Assembly: GCF_000970345.1 (NCBI RefSeq)
Contig: NZ_LAQU01000017.1
Coordinates: 1-64,000, forward strand
Length of the DNA stretch: 64,000 bases
Direction: 5' to 3'
From: Robbsia andropogonis
Lineage (GTDB): Bacteria > Pseudomonadota > Gammaproteobacteria > Burkholderiales > Burkholderiaceae
Part shown: piece by piece, positions 48,057 to 56,893 of the stretch
Layout: each line of letters begins with the position of its first letter
Position numbering within the stretch: the first letter of the stretch is position 1
Notes under the pieces: model-generated
Seen by the model: only the letters and a program-made list of their open reading frames with translations
The model's database searches: none
What the model was told of the DNA's origin: nothing
Position numbers and translations under genes: made by a program

Positions 48057-48683
48057 TTAAGCATTCTCGAGCACGATGCCTTCGATGATGTTCGCCACAT
48101 CCTCGCATTTGTCGGTGACCTCTTCGAGCAACTCGTAGATGGCCTTTAGCTTGATCAGATTCTTGACGTCCGACTCCTCGCGGAACAGACGCGAAATGGC
48201 GGCGCGCAAGATCTTGTCGGCATCGGATTCGAGCCGGTCAATGACTTCGCAGCCTTTTAGAATGGCAGCCGGATCGCGCAGATCATGGAGCCGTTGAACG
48301 ACGTTTTCCACTTCCTTGCAGCACTTCACGCAAATCTCGGCCAGTTCGCCGGCATCGGACGGGACGCTTGTCACGTCGTACAACGATACGGCCGTTGCCA
48401 CGTCCTCGATCAAATCGATGATGTCGTCCATCGTCGTGATCAGTTTGTGGATCTCGTCACGGTCCAGCGGCGTGATGAAGGTCTTGTGCAGGAGGTCCGT
48501 GGTATCACGCGTCAGTTTGTCCGCCTGCTTTTCGAACCCCTGCACCTGGCGCTTATAGACTTCCACGTCGTCGATGTGATCAATCAACAACTTCAATTGA
48601 AGACTGGCTTCCACAATGCAGCGCGCATGTGCGTTGAAGATTTCGAAAAACTTGCCTTCGGTAGGCATGAACCGACCAAACAT
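48057..48683 (-). CDS. DUF47 family PhoU-like phosphate transport accessory protein
   Basis: A 208-residue all-helical protein with PhoU-like repeats. Typical pieces are FFEIFNAHARCIVEASLQL, FITPLDRDEIHKLITTMDDIIDLIEDVATAVSLYD and LKAIYELLEEVTDKCEDVANIIEGIVL. These proteins are commonly encoded next to pit and are thought to regulate or assist phosphate uptake. The pit start lies 10 bp downstream, so both are cotranscribed. Confidence 0.92.
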   Translation of the reverse strand: MFGRFMPTEGKFFEIFNAHARCIVEASLQLKLLIDHIDDVEVYKRQVQGFEKQADKLTRDTTDLLHKTFITPLDRDEIHKLITTMDDIIDLIEDVATAVSLYDVTSVPSDAGELAEICVKCCKEVENVVQRLHDLRDPAAILKGCEVIDRLESDADKILRAAISRLFREESDVKNLIKLKAIYELLEEVTDKCEDVANIIEGIVLENA

Positions 48684-48844
48684 AGGGGTACCCCGAGACG
48701 ACCCGGCAGACGCCGGGCTTCACTGTCACAAAAATGTCGTATTGTAACCGCGTCGGCACATTGTTGCGCCTGGGATTCGGGCGCGGCTTCGGGGTGTAGT
48801 GCGGCATCGCGCCGCATGGCGACGCCTGAAGATGCCACCGTGTC

Positions 48845-50233
48845 TTATTCCGCGGCGTAAAAGCCGCTTCCACCGGCGAAATTATCGAACTTCGTATATT
48901 GACCAAGGAACGTCAATCGCACCGTCCCGATCGGGCCGTTACGCTGTTTGCCGATGATCAGCTCGGCCGTTCCCTTGTCCGGCGTATCCGGGTTATAGAC
49001 CTCATCGCGATAGATAAACAAGATCACATCGGCATCCTGCTCGATGGCGCCCGATTCCCGCAGGTCGGACATTACCGGACGCTTGTTTGGCCGTTGTTCC
49101 AAGCTTCGGTTCAACTGCGACAGCGCGATCACCGGCACATTCAGTTCCTTCGCGAGGCTCTTGAGGGATCGCGATATTTCAGAAATTTCAGTCGCCCGGT
49201 TCTCCCCGGTACTCGAACCGGACATCAGTTGGAGGTAATCGATGACGATCAGACCGAGTTGGCCGCACTGGCGCGACAAGCGCCGCGCGCGGGCACGTAA
49301 CTCCATCGGATTCAAGCCGCCCTGTTCGTCGATGAAAATCTGGGCCTCACCCATCTTCTGCACGGCGTGCGTCAGCTTCGGCCAGTCATCATCGGTCAGC
49401 TTGCCCGTCCGCAGTCGGTGCGCATCAAGACGTCCGGTCGAGCCCAACATCCGCATTGCCAGTTGGGTACCCGGCATTTCCATCGAAAACACCGCGATCG
49501 GCAGACCGTATTCGATTGCAACGTATTCGCCGATATTCATTGCCAACGACGTCTTGCCCATTGACGGACGACCGGCGATGATGATCAATTCGCCGCCATG
49601 CATCCCGGAGGTCATGCGATCAAGATCGACGAATCCCGTTGGCGTCCCGGTCACATCGCTGCTGTTGTCCTGGTGATACAGCGTGTCGATACGCTCCACG
49701 ACCTGCGACAACAGCGGCTTGATCTCCAGGAAACCCTGCTGCGACCGTGCCCCCTCCTCCGCAATTGCGAAGATCTTGGATTCGGCTTCGTCCAGCAGTT
49801 GCCGCACTTCACGGCCCTGTGGATTGAAGGCGCCACCGGAGATATCGTCAGCAATGGTAACAAGTTTGCGTAACACGCCGCGATCGCGGACGATCTCGGC
49901 ATAGCGGCGGATATTTGCCGCGCTCGGCGTGTTTTGCGCGAGCGAATTCAAATACGTCAAGCCGCCGACGTCATCGGCCTTGCCCGCCAGGGTCAGCGAC
50001 TCGAACACCGTGATCACGTCAGCCGGTCTGGCCGTCGAGATCAGCCGACCGATATGCTGGAAGATCATTCGGTGGTCGTAGCGGTAGAAGTCCCCTTCCG
50101 CGACGAAATCCGCGATACGGTCCCATGCGGCGTTGTCGAGCAATAGGCCACCCAGCACCGATTGTTCCGCCTCGATGGAATGAGGCGGAACTTTCAGCGA
50201 CTCAAGCTGCGGATCTTTATTCGAAGCGTTCAT
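48845..50233 (-). CDS. dnaB: Replicative DNA helicase DnaB
   Basis: Hexameric 5'-3' helicase of the replication fork. The N-terminal primase-interacting domain begins KVPPHSIEAEQSVLGGLLLDN; the RecA-like C-terminal domain has Walker A AGRPSMGKTSLAMN, VFSMEMPGTQLAMRMLGS, LIVIDYLQLM (Walker B) and ALSQLNRSLEQRPNKRPVMSDLRESGAIEQDAD. The 462-residue length is normal and there is no intein. ATG 50233 is preferred to TTG 50242. It follows the rplI operon on the same strand, past a strong terminator. Confidence 0.98.
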   Translation of the reverse strand: MNASNKDPQLESLKVPPHSIEAEQSVLGGLLLDNAAWDRIADFVAEGDFYRYDHRMIFQHIGRLISTARPADVITVFESLTLAGKADDVGGLTYLNSLAQNTPSAANIRRYAEIVRDRGVLRKLVTIADDISGGAFNPQGREVRQLLDEAESKIFAIAEEGARSQQGFLEIKPLLSQVVERIDTLYHQDNSSDVTGTPTGFVDLDRMTSGMHGGELIIIAGRPSMGKTSLAMNIGEYVAIEYGLPIAVFSMEMPGTQLAMRMLGSTGRLDAHRLRTGKLTDDDWPKLTHAVQKMGEAQIFIDEQGGLNPMELRARARRLSRQCGQLGLIVIDYLQLMSGSSTGENRATEISEISRSLKSLAKELNVPVIALSQLNRSLEQRPNKRPVMSDLRESGAIEQDADVILFIYRDEVYNPDTPDKGTAELIIGKQRNGPIGTVRLTFLGQYTKFDNFAGGSGFYAAE

Positions 50234-50283
50234 GGGAACCAATTATAAAGGGGCACTCCGCCCCAGGGCGACATCCCCCGCAA

Positions 50284-50322
50284 ACAAAAAAGGCAAAGGC
50301 CGGAGATCCGGCCTTTGCCTTC
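50284..50322 (-). terminator. Intrinsic terminator after rplI
   Basis: A 12-bp perfect stem (50292-50303 with 50308-50319) with a 4-nt loop is followed on the minus strand by a run of seven T's (A's at 50286-50291 region). It separates the ribosomal protein operon from dnaB. Confidence 0.9.
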
Positions 50323-50408
50323 GTAGACTGCGCCACGACGCCGCGTCACGCACCCAGCGATTTTTGCAACTGCATTGCAACTCGACAGGTCAGCACGCGG
50401 GCGGTCGG

Positions 50409-50861
50409 TCAGACCGTTTCGCCAACCACGGTCACGGTGATATCGACAACAACATCCGTGTGCAGGAGCACCTGCGCCGGGTGTTCGCCGATCGTCTTCA
50501 TGATGCCTTCCGGCAGACGCACTTGTTGCTTGGATACGTCGATGCCCAGCTTGTTCAGCTCAGCCGACACGTCGTGATTCGTCACCGAACCAAACAGACG
50601 ACCGTCAACACCCGCCTTTTGCGACAGGGTCACCTTTAGCGACGTCAGCTTTTCAGCAGCGGCTTGTGCGGCAGCCAACTTCTCGGTCGCCAGCTTTTCC
50701 AGCTCGGCGCGACGTGCTTCGAATTCCTTCACGGCCGATGCCGTGGCCCGACGCGCGATCTTGCGCGGCAGCAGGAAGTTACGGGCATAGCCGTCCTTCA
50801 CACGCACGATGTCACCCAGGTTGCCCAGGTTCTGGGTCTTTTCCAGCAAAATAACTTCCAT
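50409..50861 (-). CDS. rplI: 50S ribosomal protein L9
   Basis: Two-domain large-subunit protein binding 23S rRNA. The N-terminal domain [32 protein letters not shown] is diagnostic; a long Ala/Glu-rich helix connects to the C-terminal domain ([16 protein letters not shown]). The 150-residue length is standard. ATG 50861 is preceded by AAGGAG; the TTG two codons earlier is unlikely to be used. Last gene of the rpsF-priB-rpsR-rplI operon. Confidence 0.98.
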   Translation of the reverse strand: MEVILLEKTQNLGNLGDIVRVKDGYARNFLLPRKIARRATASAVKEFEARRAELEKLATEKLAAAQAAAEKLTSLKVTLSQKAGVDGRLFGSVTNHDVSAELNKLGIDVSKQQVRLPEGIMKTIGEHPAQVLLHTDVVVDITVTVVGETV

Positions 50862-50887
50862 TTCCAATGCTCCTTATGCGCGAAGGC

Positions 50888-51163
50888 TTAACCGTGGTGC
50901 TGGTCGGAGTACGGCAGCAGCGACAAATACCGTGCGCGCTTGATTGCCGTACCCAGCTGACGCTGGTAGCGGGCCTTCGTACCCGTCAAACGGGCCGGCG
51001 TGATCTTGCCGTTTTCGCTGATGAAATCCTTCAGCGTGTCGATGTCCTTGTAATCGATGGACTCGACGCCCGCCGCGGTGAAACGGCAGAACTTCTTGCG
51101 CTTGAACAGCGGGTTTTGTTGCGGGCGACGCTTTTCGAACTTCTTTCCGGTGGGACGCGGCAT
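50888..51163 (-). CDS. rpsR: 30S ribosomal protein S18
   Basis: Small-subunit protein that pairs with S6 on the platform. The 91-residue protein has [50 protein letters not shown], which is the full S18 core. It starts MPRPTG; the second residue after Met is Pro rather than the Ala that RimI acetylates in E. coli. AAGGA precedes the start. Located between priB and rplI. Confidence 0.98.
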   Translation of the reverse strand: MPRPTGKKFEKRRPQQNPLFKRKKFCRFTAAGVESIDYKDIDTLKDFISENGKITPARLTGTKARYQRQLGTAIKRARYLSLLPYSDQHHG

Positions 51164-51189
51164 GATGGTGTCCTTATCCTAATATCTTG

Positions 51190-51483
51190 CTAAACGATGT
51201 CTTGCAAATCGGTGATATGAAAAATCAGCGTCCGGGACTGTTGTTTCAGCGGGGCGAGAAACCCGGCGAACCGCATGCTCCGATCGAGTGCCAGCCGCTG
51301 TAGCGCATCGGTCAGACCGCCGGCAACCCGTGCCGGCACGACCACTTCGACGCGCCGGCTAAAACCGGCTTCCTCAACCTCCGACACACAGTGCAGCTTC
51401 AGGTCCAGGACGGGCACCCCGGCCGGGGTATAGCGCAACGTGCCGCGCTCAAGCACCGTCCCATCCAGCTGCAGCCTGTTCAT
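51190..51483 (-). CDS. priB: Primosomal replication protein N
   Basis: Single OB-fold ssDNA-binding protein of the PriA-PriB-DnaT replication restart pathway. The 97-residue protein begins NRLQLDGTVLERGTLRYTPAGVPVLDLKLHC and ends FHITDLQDIV. Its place between rpsF and rpsR is the classic gamma/betaproteobacterial arrangement. dnaB, whose loading the pathway restores, lies two genes downstream. Confidence 0.95.
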   Translation of the reverse strand: MNRLQLDGTVLERGTLRYTPAGVPVLDLKLHCVSEVEEAGFSRRVEVVVPARVAGGLTDALQRLALDRSMRFAGFLAPLKQQSRTLIFHITDLQDIV

Positions 51484-51524
51484 TGCCAGGTCCGCCCTAC
51501 ATTCGACTTCCCGGACAGCCGCAC

Positions 51525-51914
51525 TCAGGCCGGAGCCTGAGCCGCGTCAGCAGGGCGTGCTGCCGCAGCCGACTTCCGCGCTTCTTCACGCTGCACTTCC
51601 TTCATCATCGGCGACGGGGCGGTCTCCGCCTTCTTCGTCTTGACGATCAGGTGACGCAGCACCGCATCGTTGAACTTGAATGCGTGTTCCAGCTCTTCCA
51701 GCGTTTCCTGGCTGCATTCGATGTTCATGCAGACATAGTGGGCCTTCGCCAGCTTCTCGATCAGGTATGCCAGTTGACGGCGACCCCAATCTTCCACGCG
51801 GTGAATGCTGCCGCCTTGGGCGGTAATCGTGGACTTGTACCGTTCGATCATCGCGGGCACCTGCTCACTCTGATCCGGGTGTACGATAAATACGATTTCG
51901 TAGTGACGCGACAT
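51525..51914 (-). CDS. rpsF: 30S ribosomal protein S6
   Basis: Small-subunit platform protein that binds S18. The 129-residue protein has [24 protein letters not shown] at the start and [26 protein letters not shown], typical of S6. It ends in an Ala-rich tail rather than a Glu-rich tail that RimK would extend. ATG 51914 is preceded by AAGGAG. It heads the rpsF-priB-rpsR-rplI operon. Confidence 0.98.
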   Translation of the reverse strand: MSRHYEIVFIVHPDQSEQVPAMIERYKSTITAQGGSIHRVEDWGRRQLAYLIEKLAKAHYVCMNIECSQETLEELEHAFKFNDAVLRHLIVKTKKAETAPSPMMKEVQREEARKSAAAARPADAAQAPA

Positions 51915-52056
51915 ACGCGCTCCTTCTGGGTTAACAGCCACCCGACAGAAGCGATGCATGGCGCGGACAGAGCACGGCCGCAGGAAGTACACCCTCCCGC
52001 ACCCTAGCCCTACGAAAACATGCTCGCCTCGACGGTGTGGCAAGGGAGAACTCGCG
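51915..52056 (-). promoter_or_regulatory. rpsF operon leader, about 135 nt
   Basis: With transcription from the promoter at 52057-52086, the mRNA leader would run from about 52050 to 51915. It is GC-rich and can fold into hairpins. In many bacteria the rpsF leader carries an S6:S18-binding structure for autoregulation; I cannot confirm that motif by eye. Confidence 0.4.
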
Positions 52057-52086
52057 ATTATAGCGCGAATCCATCCGTGCCGGCAA
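52057..52086 (-). promoter_or_regulatory. Sigma-70 promoter of the rpsF operon
   Basis: On the minus strand TTGCCG (52086-52081), an 18-bp spacer and a perfect TATAAT (52062-52057). It drives rpsF away from the divergent trxA gene. Confidence 0.7.
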
Positions 52087-52374
52087 GCCTGCGGCGCGCC
52101 GGATGGGCCGACCAACCCTTAATGATGAGGCCCGAGCCCTCTTGTAATGTGCAAAGACGTCGCCATATCCTTGCCAAGCAAGGCAATCCTCGGCACGCCG
52201 ACGCCGGACACACTCGCCGAATTAGTGTATCTTGACATCCTAGTTCGCTCGTACCAAGGCAGGCCTGCGGGGCGGGGACGTGGCTCTTTGAAGCCCTTCC
52301 GTGGTCTGAACGGCCGCAACCGGGCAAGCCTGCGCCCCTGGGACGAGCGCGAACGCAACAAGGTTATTTCATCC
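52087..52374. other. Intergenic stretch between rpsF and trxA promoters
   Basis: About 290 bp. A TTGACA hexamer occurs at 52228-52233 in trxA orientation but lacks a matching -10 element; TATCTT just before it is a weak alternative -10. The frame of trxA is open through much of this stretch, but the protein would gain 76 unconserved residues, so I treat it as non-coding. Confidence 0.35.
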
Positions 52375-52701
52375 ATGAGCGAACACATCAAACATATCAG
52401 CGACGCCTCGTTCGAAGGCGACGTGATCAAAGCGGACAAGCCGGTTTTGCTGGATTTCTGGGCGGAATGGTGCGGACCGTGCAAGATGATTGCGCCGATC
52501 CTTGACGAGGTCGCGCAACAATATGGCGAAAAGGTCCAGGTTGCCAAGCTGAACGTGGACGAGAACCAATCGACCCCGGCGAAGTTCGGCGTACGCGGCA
52601 TCCCAACGCTGATCCTGTTCAAGAACGGCTCGGTTGCGGCGCAAAAAGTAGGGGCGCTGTCGAAGTCCCAATTGACAGCTTTCCTAGACAGCCATCTATA
52701 A
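52375..52701 (+). CDS. trxA: Thioredoxin 1
   Basis: General protein disulfide reductase. The 108-residue protein has the active site WCGPC (Cys33 and Cys36), [14 protein letters not shown], the buried Asp, and the cis-Pro in [16 protein letters not shown] 52375 is chosen because it gives the standard thioredoxin N-terminus. AAGG lies upstream at a rather long distance. Directly upstream of rho, as in many proteobacteria. Confidence 0.98.
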   Translation: MSEHIKHISDASFEGDVIKADKPVLLDFWAEWCGPCKMIAPILDEVAQQYGEKVQVAKLNVDENQSTPAKFGVRGIPTLILFKNGSVAAQKVGALSKSQLTAFLDSHL

Positions 52702-53132
52702 ATAGCGCGCTCCCGCCGCGCTGGTCACTTCCGTTTGGCGGCGGCGCGCTCGTGTTGCATTTTCAACATCCGCTATTGCGCCTGCGCTGACATCTGTTAC
52801 ACTAGCGTGATGAATGCAAGCGCCCGTTGTACTCATGCGACGTTCATACCCGCATGACGTACGACAAAGCCCGCACAGGGAATGTGCCTGGATCAGCCAG
52901 CAACTGCCAGGCATCGCCCCGCGAATACGGCTTTAGCGCATGTTCTTTTCGCATTCTTGATCCTTCCGCAGCCCTCCATATCAGCGCATCGTAATGTGTG
53001 TCGGGCAGCGGTGGCACGACGGTGTTGTACGCCAGCGCCGGCAAAATTAAAACATCACGCTGTTTATTCTCCCGAGCGTCCGCTCACCTCTCACTTTATT
53101 CGTCGTCTTCCCTCCGTAGGCGGTCACCCTGT
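52702..53132 (+). promoter_or_regulatory. trxA-rho intergenic region with GC hairpin and rho leader
   Basis: Just after trxA, AGCGCG (about 52703-52708) pairs with CGCGCT with internal CCGCC/GGCGG, a GC hairpin without a good T run. A promoter candidate follows at 52776-52803, leaving a rho leader of about 320 nt. A 15-codon open frame (52810-52857) begins near the predicted start site but has no ribosome-binding site. In E. coli the rho leader mediates autoregulation; whether that applies here is inference. Confidence 0.4.
52776..52803 (+). promoter_or_regulatory. Candidate rho promoter
   Basis: TTGCGC (52776-52781), 16-bp spacer, TACACT (52798-52803). The -10 matches the consensus moderately and the -35 weakly. 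Start expected near 52810. Confidence 0.4.
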
Positions 53133-54422
53133 ATGCATCTATCCGAGCTCAAATCCAAGCACGTCTCTGAATTGATCGAGATGGCCGGCGGCCTTGATAT
53201 CGAAAACGCGAATCGCCTGCGCAAGCAGGAACTGATGTTCGCGATCCTTAAAAAGAAAGCGAAAACCGGGGAGACCATTTACGGCGACGGCACGCTGGAA
53301 GTGCTGCCGGACGGTTTCGGCTTTCTCCGTTCGCCTGAAACGTCTTATCTGGCCAGTACCGACGACATCTATATCAGTCCGTCGCAGATCCGCCGCTTCA
53401 ACCTGCACACCGGCGACACGATCGAAGGCGAAGTGCGCGTGCCGAAGGATGGCGAACGCTACTTTGCATTGGTCAAGGTGGACAAGGTCAACATGATGCC
53501 GCCTGAGGCCTCGAAACATAAAATCATGTTCGAGAACCTCACGCCGCTACATCCGAACCGGCCGCTGAAACTCGAGTCCGAAATCACTGACCAAAACGCG
53601 CGCGGCGCGCTGTCGAGCCGCACCGAAAATGCGACATGTCGCGTCATTGACATGATCGCGCCGATCGGTCGGGGTCAGCGGGGTCTCCTCGTTGCATCGC
53701 CAAAGTCGGGCAAGACGGTCATGCTCCAGCACATCGCGCACTCGATCGCGACGAACTATCCGGACGTGCAACTGTTCGTCTTGCTGATCGACGAACGGCC
53801 GGAAGAAGTCACTGAAATGCAGCGCTCGGTCAAGGGCGAAGTGATCGCCTCGACGTTCGATGAACCGGCATCGCGGCACGTTCAAGTGGCTGAAATGGTC
53901 ATCGAGAAAGCGAAACGTCTGGTGGAGATGAAGCGCGACGTGGTCATCCTGCTGGACTCGATCACCCGCCTCGCCCGCGCCTACAATACCGTCGTGCCGG
54001 CTTCCGGCAAGGTGTTGACCGGCGGTGTCGATGCAAACGCGCTGCAACGTCCGAAGCGCTTCTTCGGCGCGGCACGGAATATCGAGGAAGGCGGTTCACT
54101 GACCATCATCGGCACCGCGCTGATCGAAACCGGCAGCCGGATGGACGACGTGATCTTCGAAGAATTCAAGGGCACCGGCAATATGGAAGTGCACCTGGAA
54201 CGTCGTCTGGCCGAAAAGCGCATCTATCCGGCGATCAATCTGAACCGCTCGGGTACGCGTCGCGAGGACTTGCTGATCGATTCGGACGTGCTGCACAAGA
54301 AGTTGTGGCCGCTGCGCAAGGTGATGTCGGAAATGGACGATGTGGCGGCGATGGAGATGATCCTCGGCAAGATCAAGGAAACGCGATCGAATGCCGAGTT
54401 CTTCGACATGATGCGTCGCTGA
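53133..54422 (+). CDS. rho: Transcription termination factor Rho
   Basis: Hexameric RNA-dependent ATPase that ends transcription at rut sites. From ATG 53133 ([18 protein letters not shown]) the 429-residue protein shows the N-terminal RNA-binding CSD ([32 protein letters not shown]), Walker [32 protein letters not shown] (Walker B/R loop region) and [25 protein letters not shown]. It is slightly longer than E. coli Rho. The upstream part of the frame is not conserved. Confidence 0.98.
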   Translation: MHLSELKSKHVSELIEMAGGLDIENANRLRKQELMFAILKKKAKTGETIYGDGTLEVLPDGFGFLRSPETSYLASTDDIYISPSQIRRFNLHTGDTIEGEVRVPKDGERYFALVKVDKVNMMPPEASKHKIMFENLTPLHPNRPLKLESEITDQNARGALSSRTENATCRVIDMIAPIGRGQRGLLVASPKSGKTVMLQHIAHSIATNYPDVQLFVLLIDERPEEVTEMQRSVKGEVIASTFDEPASRHVQVAEMVIEKAKRLVEMKRDVVILLDSITRLARAYNTVVPASGKVLTGGVDANALQRPKRFFGAARNIEEGGSLTIIGTALIETGSRMDDVIFEEFKGTGNMEVHLERRLAEKRIYPAINLNRSGTRREDLLIDSDVLHKKLWPLRKVMSEMDDVAAMEMILGKIKETRSNAEFFDMMRR

Positions 54423-54450
54423 CGCGTAGCGCCAGAAACAACGCTACGCG
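54423..54450 (+). other. Perfect 9-bp hairpin immediately after rho
   Basis: CGCGTAGCG (54423-54431) pairs with CGCTACGCG (54442-54450) around a 10-nt loop, starting at the base after the rho stop codon. No T run follows, so it is not a standard intrinsic terminator; it may stabilise the mRNA 3' end. A -10-like CATAAT at 54468-54473 follows and could belong to rpmE2. Confidence 0.55.
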
Positions 54451-54649
54451 GCGTCGGCAATTTCTGGCATAATCTGCAGCTTCGCTTTTATACCCAGGCA
54501 AGTGGCTCGCGGCAAGGTCCGAGCTGGTCTCACGGCAGCAGTTCGCCCAGCGCGGCGTCCGCTTGCCGGTACGAACACCGGCACCCGCACGATATCGTGG
54601 CGGTTTGCGACCCCGGCGAGCTGGCTACCGCCAGACCTAGGAAGTCACC

Positions 54650-54922
54650 ATGAAAAAAGACATTCACCCGAATTACCGTGAAGTGGCGGTGCAAGATCTG
54701 TCCTCGGACGGCTTTATCTTCATTACCCGCTCGACGGTATCGACGCGCGAAAAGATCACGATCGAAGGCAAGGAATACCCGTTGCTGAAGGTCGAAACGT
54801 CATCGGAAACGCACCCCTTCTACACGGGTACGCAAAAGATTCTGGATACGGGCGGCCGTATCGAGAAGTTCAAGGCGAAGTTCGCCAAGTTCAACCGCCC
54901 AGGCGCCGCGAAGGCCGAGTAA
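54650..54922 (+). CDS. rpmE2: 50S ribosomal protein L31 type B
   Basis: A 90-residue L31 of the zinc-independent class: [29 protein letters not shown] and [29 protein letters not shown], with no CxxC zinc ligands. In organisms with both forms, type B often replaces zinc-binding L31 when zinc is scarce; here no Zur box is evident upstream and the gene follows rho by 227 bp, so it may be the main L31. It ends at a strong terminator. Confidence 0.97.
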   Translation: MKKDIHPNYREVAVQDLSSDGFIFITRSTVSTREKITIEGKEYPLLKVETSSETHPFYTGTQKILDTGGRIEKFKAKFAKFNRPGAAKAE

Positions 54923-54971
54923 GCGGAATCCGTCAATGCCAATGTCCTACACATCGGCATTGTTCGCGACG

Positions 54972-55001
54972 AAAAAGGGGCAGCCGTGGCTGCCCTTTTT
55001 T
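54972..55001 (+). terminator. Intrinsic terminator after rpmE2
   Basis: A run of A's and GGGCAGCC pairs with GGCTGCCC and T's, with a tight loop and a six-T tail. It lies 50 bp after the stop, and the symmetrical A/T flanks would make it work in both directions. Confidence 0.88.
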
Positions 55002-55048
55002 GTCTGTCCCTCCTCGACTCCACGTCTGCTGCCGTCTCCTGCCTTGCC

Positions 55049-56821
55049 ATGACCACCGGTTTCAAATCCGTCGTTCGCCTGACAGCCTCCGCTACCCGGC
55101 CTTTGCCGCGGGCAGTGTTGCTTGCGATCTGCGTCGTCTATGCGGCATTCGGCCTGTTTGGCCGCGACCCGTGGAAAAACGAGGATGCCGCAGGCTTTGG
55201 GGTGATGTGGACGCTCGCCAAAGGCAACCTCCACGACTGGCTGTTTCCGAACCTCTTCGGCAAGCCGATGCCGGCGGACGGCCCCCTTGCCTACTGGCTT
55301 GGCGCCTCGGCCATCCGACTGCTGCCGATGATCGATCCCGGCAGCGCGGCGCGCGTGGTGACGGCGCTGCTCTTTTCGCTATGTTGCGGCATGGTCTGGT
55401 ACGGCACCTATTTGATGGGGCGACGACCTGAAGTCCAGCCTTTCAAATATGTGTTCGGCGGTGAGCCCTTGCCCGCCGATTACGGTCGCACCATCGCCGA
55501 TGGCGCGGTACTGATCCTGCTGGCCTGTTTCGGGCTTGCCGAACGGGGTCATGAAACCACGCCTCAATTGATGCAGTTCCTGTCGATCGCGATGATCCTG
55601 TACGGCCTGGTCCGCGCATCCGACAAACCGTTTCAGGGCGGCGCCTATTGGGGGGTCGGCTTGGGGCTCTTGACGCTGGCAGCCAATCCCTTGCTACCCG
55701 TCGTCCTTGGTATCTGCAGCGGTCTCGCTGCTTACCTGAGCCAGCATTTCCGCAGCCGGACGATGCTGCTGATCGGCGTGCCATTGGCAGGGTTGCTCGC
55801 TGTTTCATGGCCTGCACTGGCCTGGTATGTCGATGCGGCGGCGGCACGGGACTACCTGCGCGCCTGGGTGCATGGCAATTTCGATTTCTACAGCGGACCG
55901 CTGAACAGCGTCTTGTTCTATGCGGCGAAGAACCTGCCGCTGTTCACATGGCCAGCGTGGCCGTTGGCGGCCTGGGCTTGGTATAGCTGGCGCGGCTGGC
56001 GCCGTGCGCCGCATATCATCGCGCCGTTGTCGCTGATCTTGCCGCTGCTGGTGCTGGTCATCCTGCAAAGCCATCAGACGAATCGGATGTTCATTCTGTT
56101 GCTGCCCTGCCTTTCAATGATGGCGGCATTTTCGTTGCCGACGTTGAAGCGTGGCGCGATCAATGCCATCGACTGGTTTGCGGTGCTCAGTTTCACGATC
56201 CTGAGCGGTGCTGTCTGGCTGGTATGGATTGCAAGCCTGACGGGATTCCCGGCGCCTATGGCGCGTAATCTGGGCCGCCTGGTACCGGGCTTCCATCCAT
56301 CGTTCAAATGGATCGCGCTACTGGGTGCGATCGTGATCACCGGCTGCTGGTTCGCGCTGGTGCGCTGGCGACTGGCAAGGCGGCCGGAAGTGTTGTGGCG
56401 CAGCGTCGTATTATCCAGCTTCGGCACGACGTTGATGTGGGTGCTATTGATGACGCTGTGGTTGCCTATCATCAATTACAGCCGGACCTATCGCGGCGTT
56501 GCGGCCCAGATTGCCGCGCACTTGCCGGTGGACTATCACTGTATTGCGCCGGTTCGACTCGGCGACGCGCAAATCGCATCGTTCGGGTATTTTCAGGATA
56601 TGCGTTTTGGTTTTGGTCGCGATGACTGCGATGTACTGCTGCGGCAGGACACCGATGACTTTTCTGATCCGACCGACCTGAAACCATATCGTTGGCAAAA
56701 AGTCTGGGAAGGCCGCCGTGCCGCCGACCGTGACGAACGGTTCCGGCTGTATGTGCGTGTCGTCGACGCGGAGCACGCACGGCGCCACGCCGCGGCGCCT
56801 GCCTTCCGGAACACGCCCTAG
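55049..56821 (+). CDS. GT39/PMT-like integral membrane glycosyltransferase
   Basis: A 590-residue membrane protein with about 11 hydrophobic segments, then a periplasmic C-terminal part. Near the N-terminus is LFGRDPWKNEDAAGFGVMWTLA, the position where PMT/ArnT proteins carry their acidic catalytic residues (Glu-Asp here). This suggests use of a polyprenyl-phosphate-linked sugar. The acceptor and sugar are unknown. It differs clearly from the arnT in the arn cluster, so I do not assign ArnT. ATG 55049 is used; the longer frame overlaps the rpmE2 terminator. A MATE transporter follows 72 bp later. Confidence 0.75.
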   Translation: MTTGFKSVVRLTASATRPLPRAVLLAICVVYAAFGLFGRDPWKNEDAAGFGVMWTLAKGNLHDWLFPNLFGKPMPADGPLAYWLGASAIRLLPMIDPGSAARVVTALLFSLCCGMVWYGTYLMGRRPEVQPFKYVFGGEPLPADYGRTIADGAVLILLACFGLAERGHETTPQLMQFLSIAMILYGLVRASDKPFQGGAYWGVGLGLLTLAANPLLPVVLGICSGLAAYLSQHFRSRTMLLIGVPLAGLLAVSWPALAWYVDAAAARDYLRAWVHGNFDFYSGPLNSVLFYAAKNLPLFTWPAWPLAAWAWYSWRGWRRAPHIIAPLSLILPLLVLVILQSHQTNRMFILLLPCLSMMAAFSLPTLKRGAINAIDWFAVLSFTILSGAVWLVWIASLTGFPAPMARNLGRLVPGFHPSFKWIALLGAIVITGCWFALVRWRLARRPEVLWRSVVLSSFGTTLMWVLLMTLWLPIINYSRTYRGVAAQIAAHLPVDYHCIAPVRLGDAQIASFGYFQDMRFGFGRDDCDVLLRQDTDDFSDPTDLKPYRWQKVWEGRRAADRDERFRLYVRVVDAEHARRHAAAPAFRNTP

Positions 56822-56893
56822 CAGGCCCGCACGCTGGATCGCGGCCCCGCCGGGGCGGGCCCGACACCCTTTTGTTGTTTCGCGAGCGAGTCC

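Noticed and set aside
52147-52374. N-terminal extension of thioredoxin
   Set aside because: 76 unconserved basic residues with no ribosome-binding site; ATG 52375 gives the standard protein.
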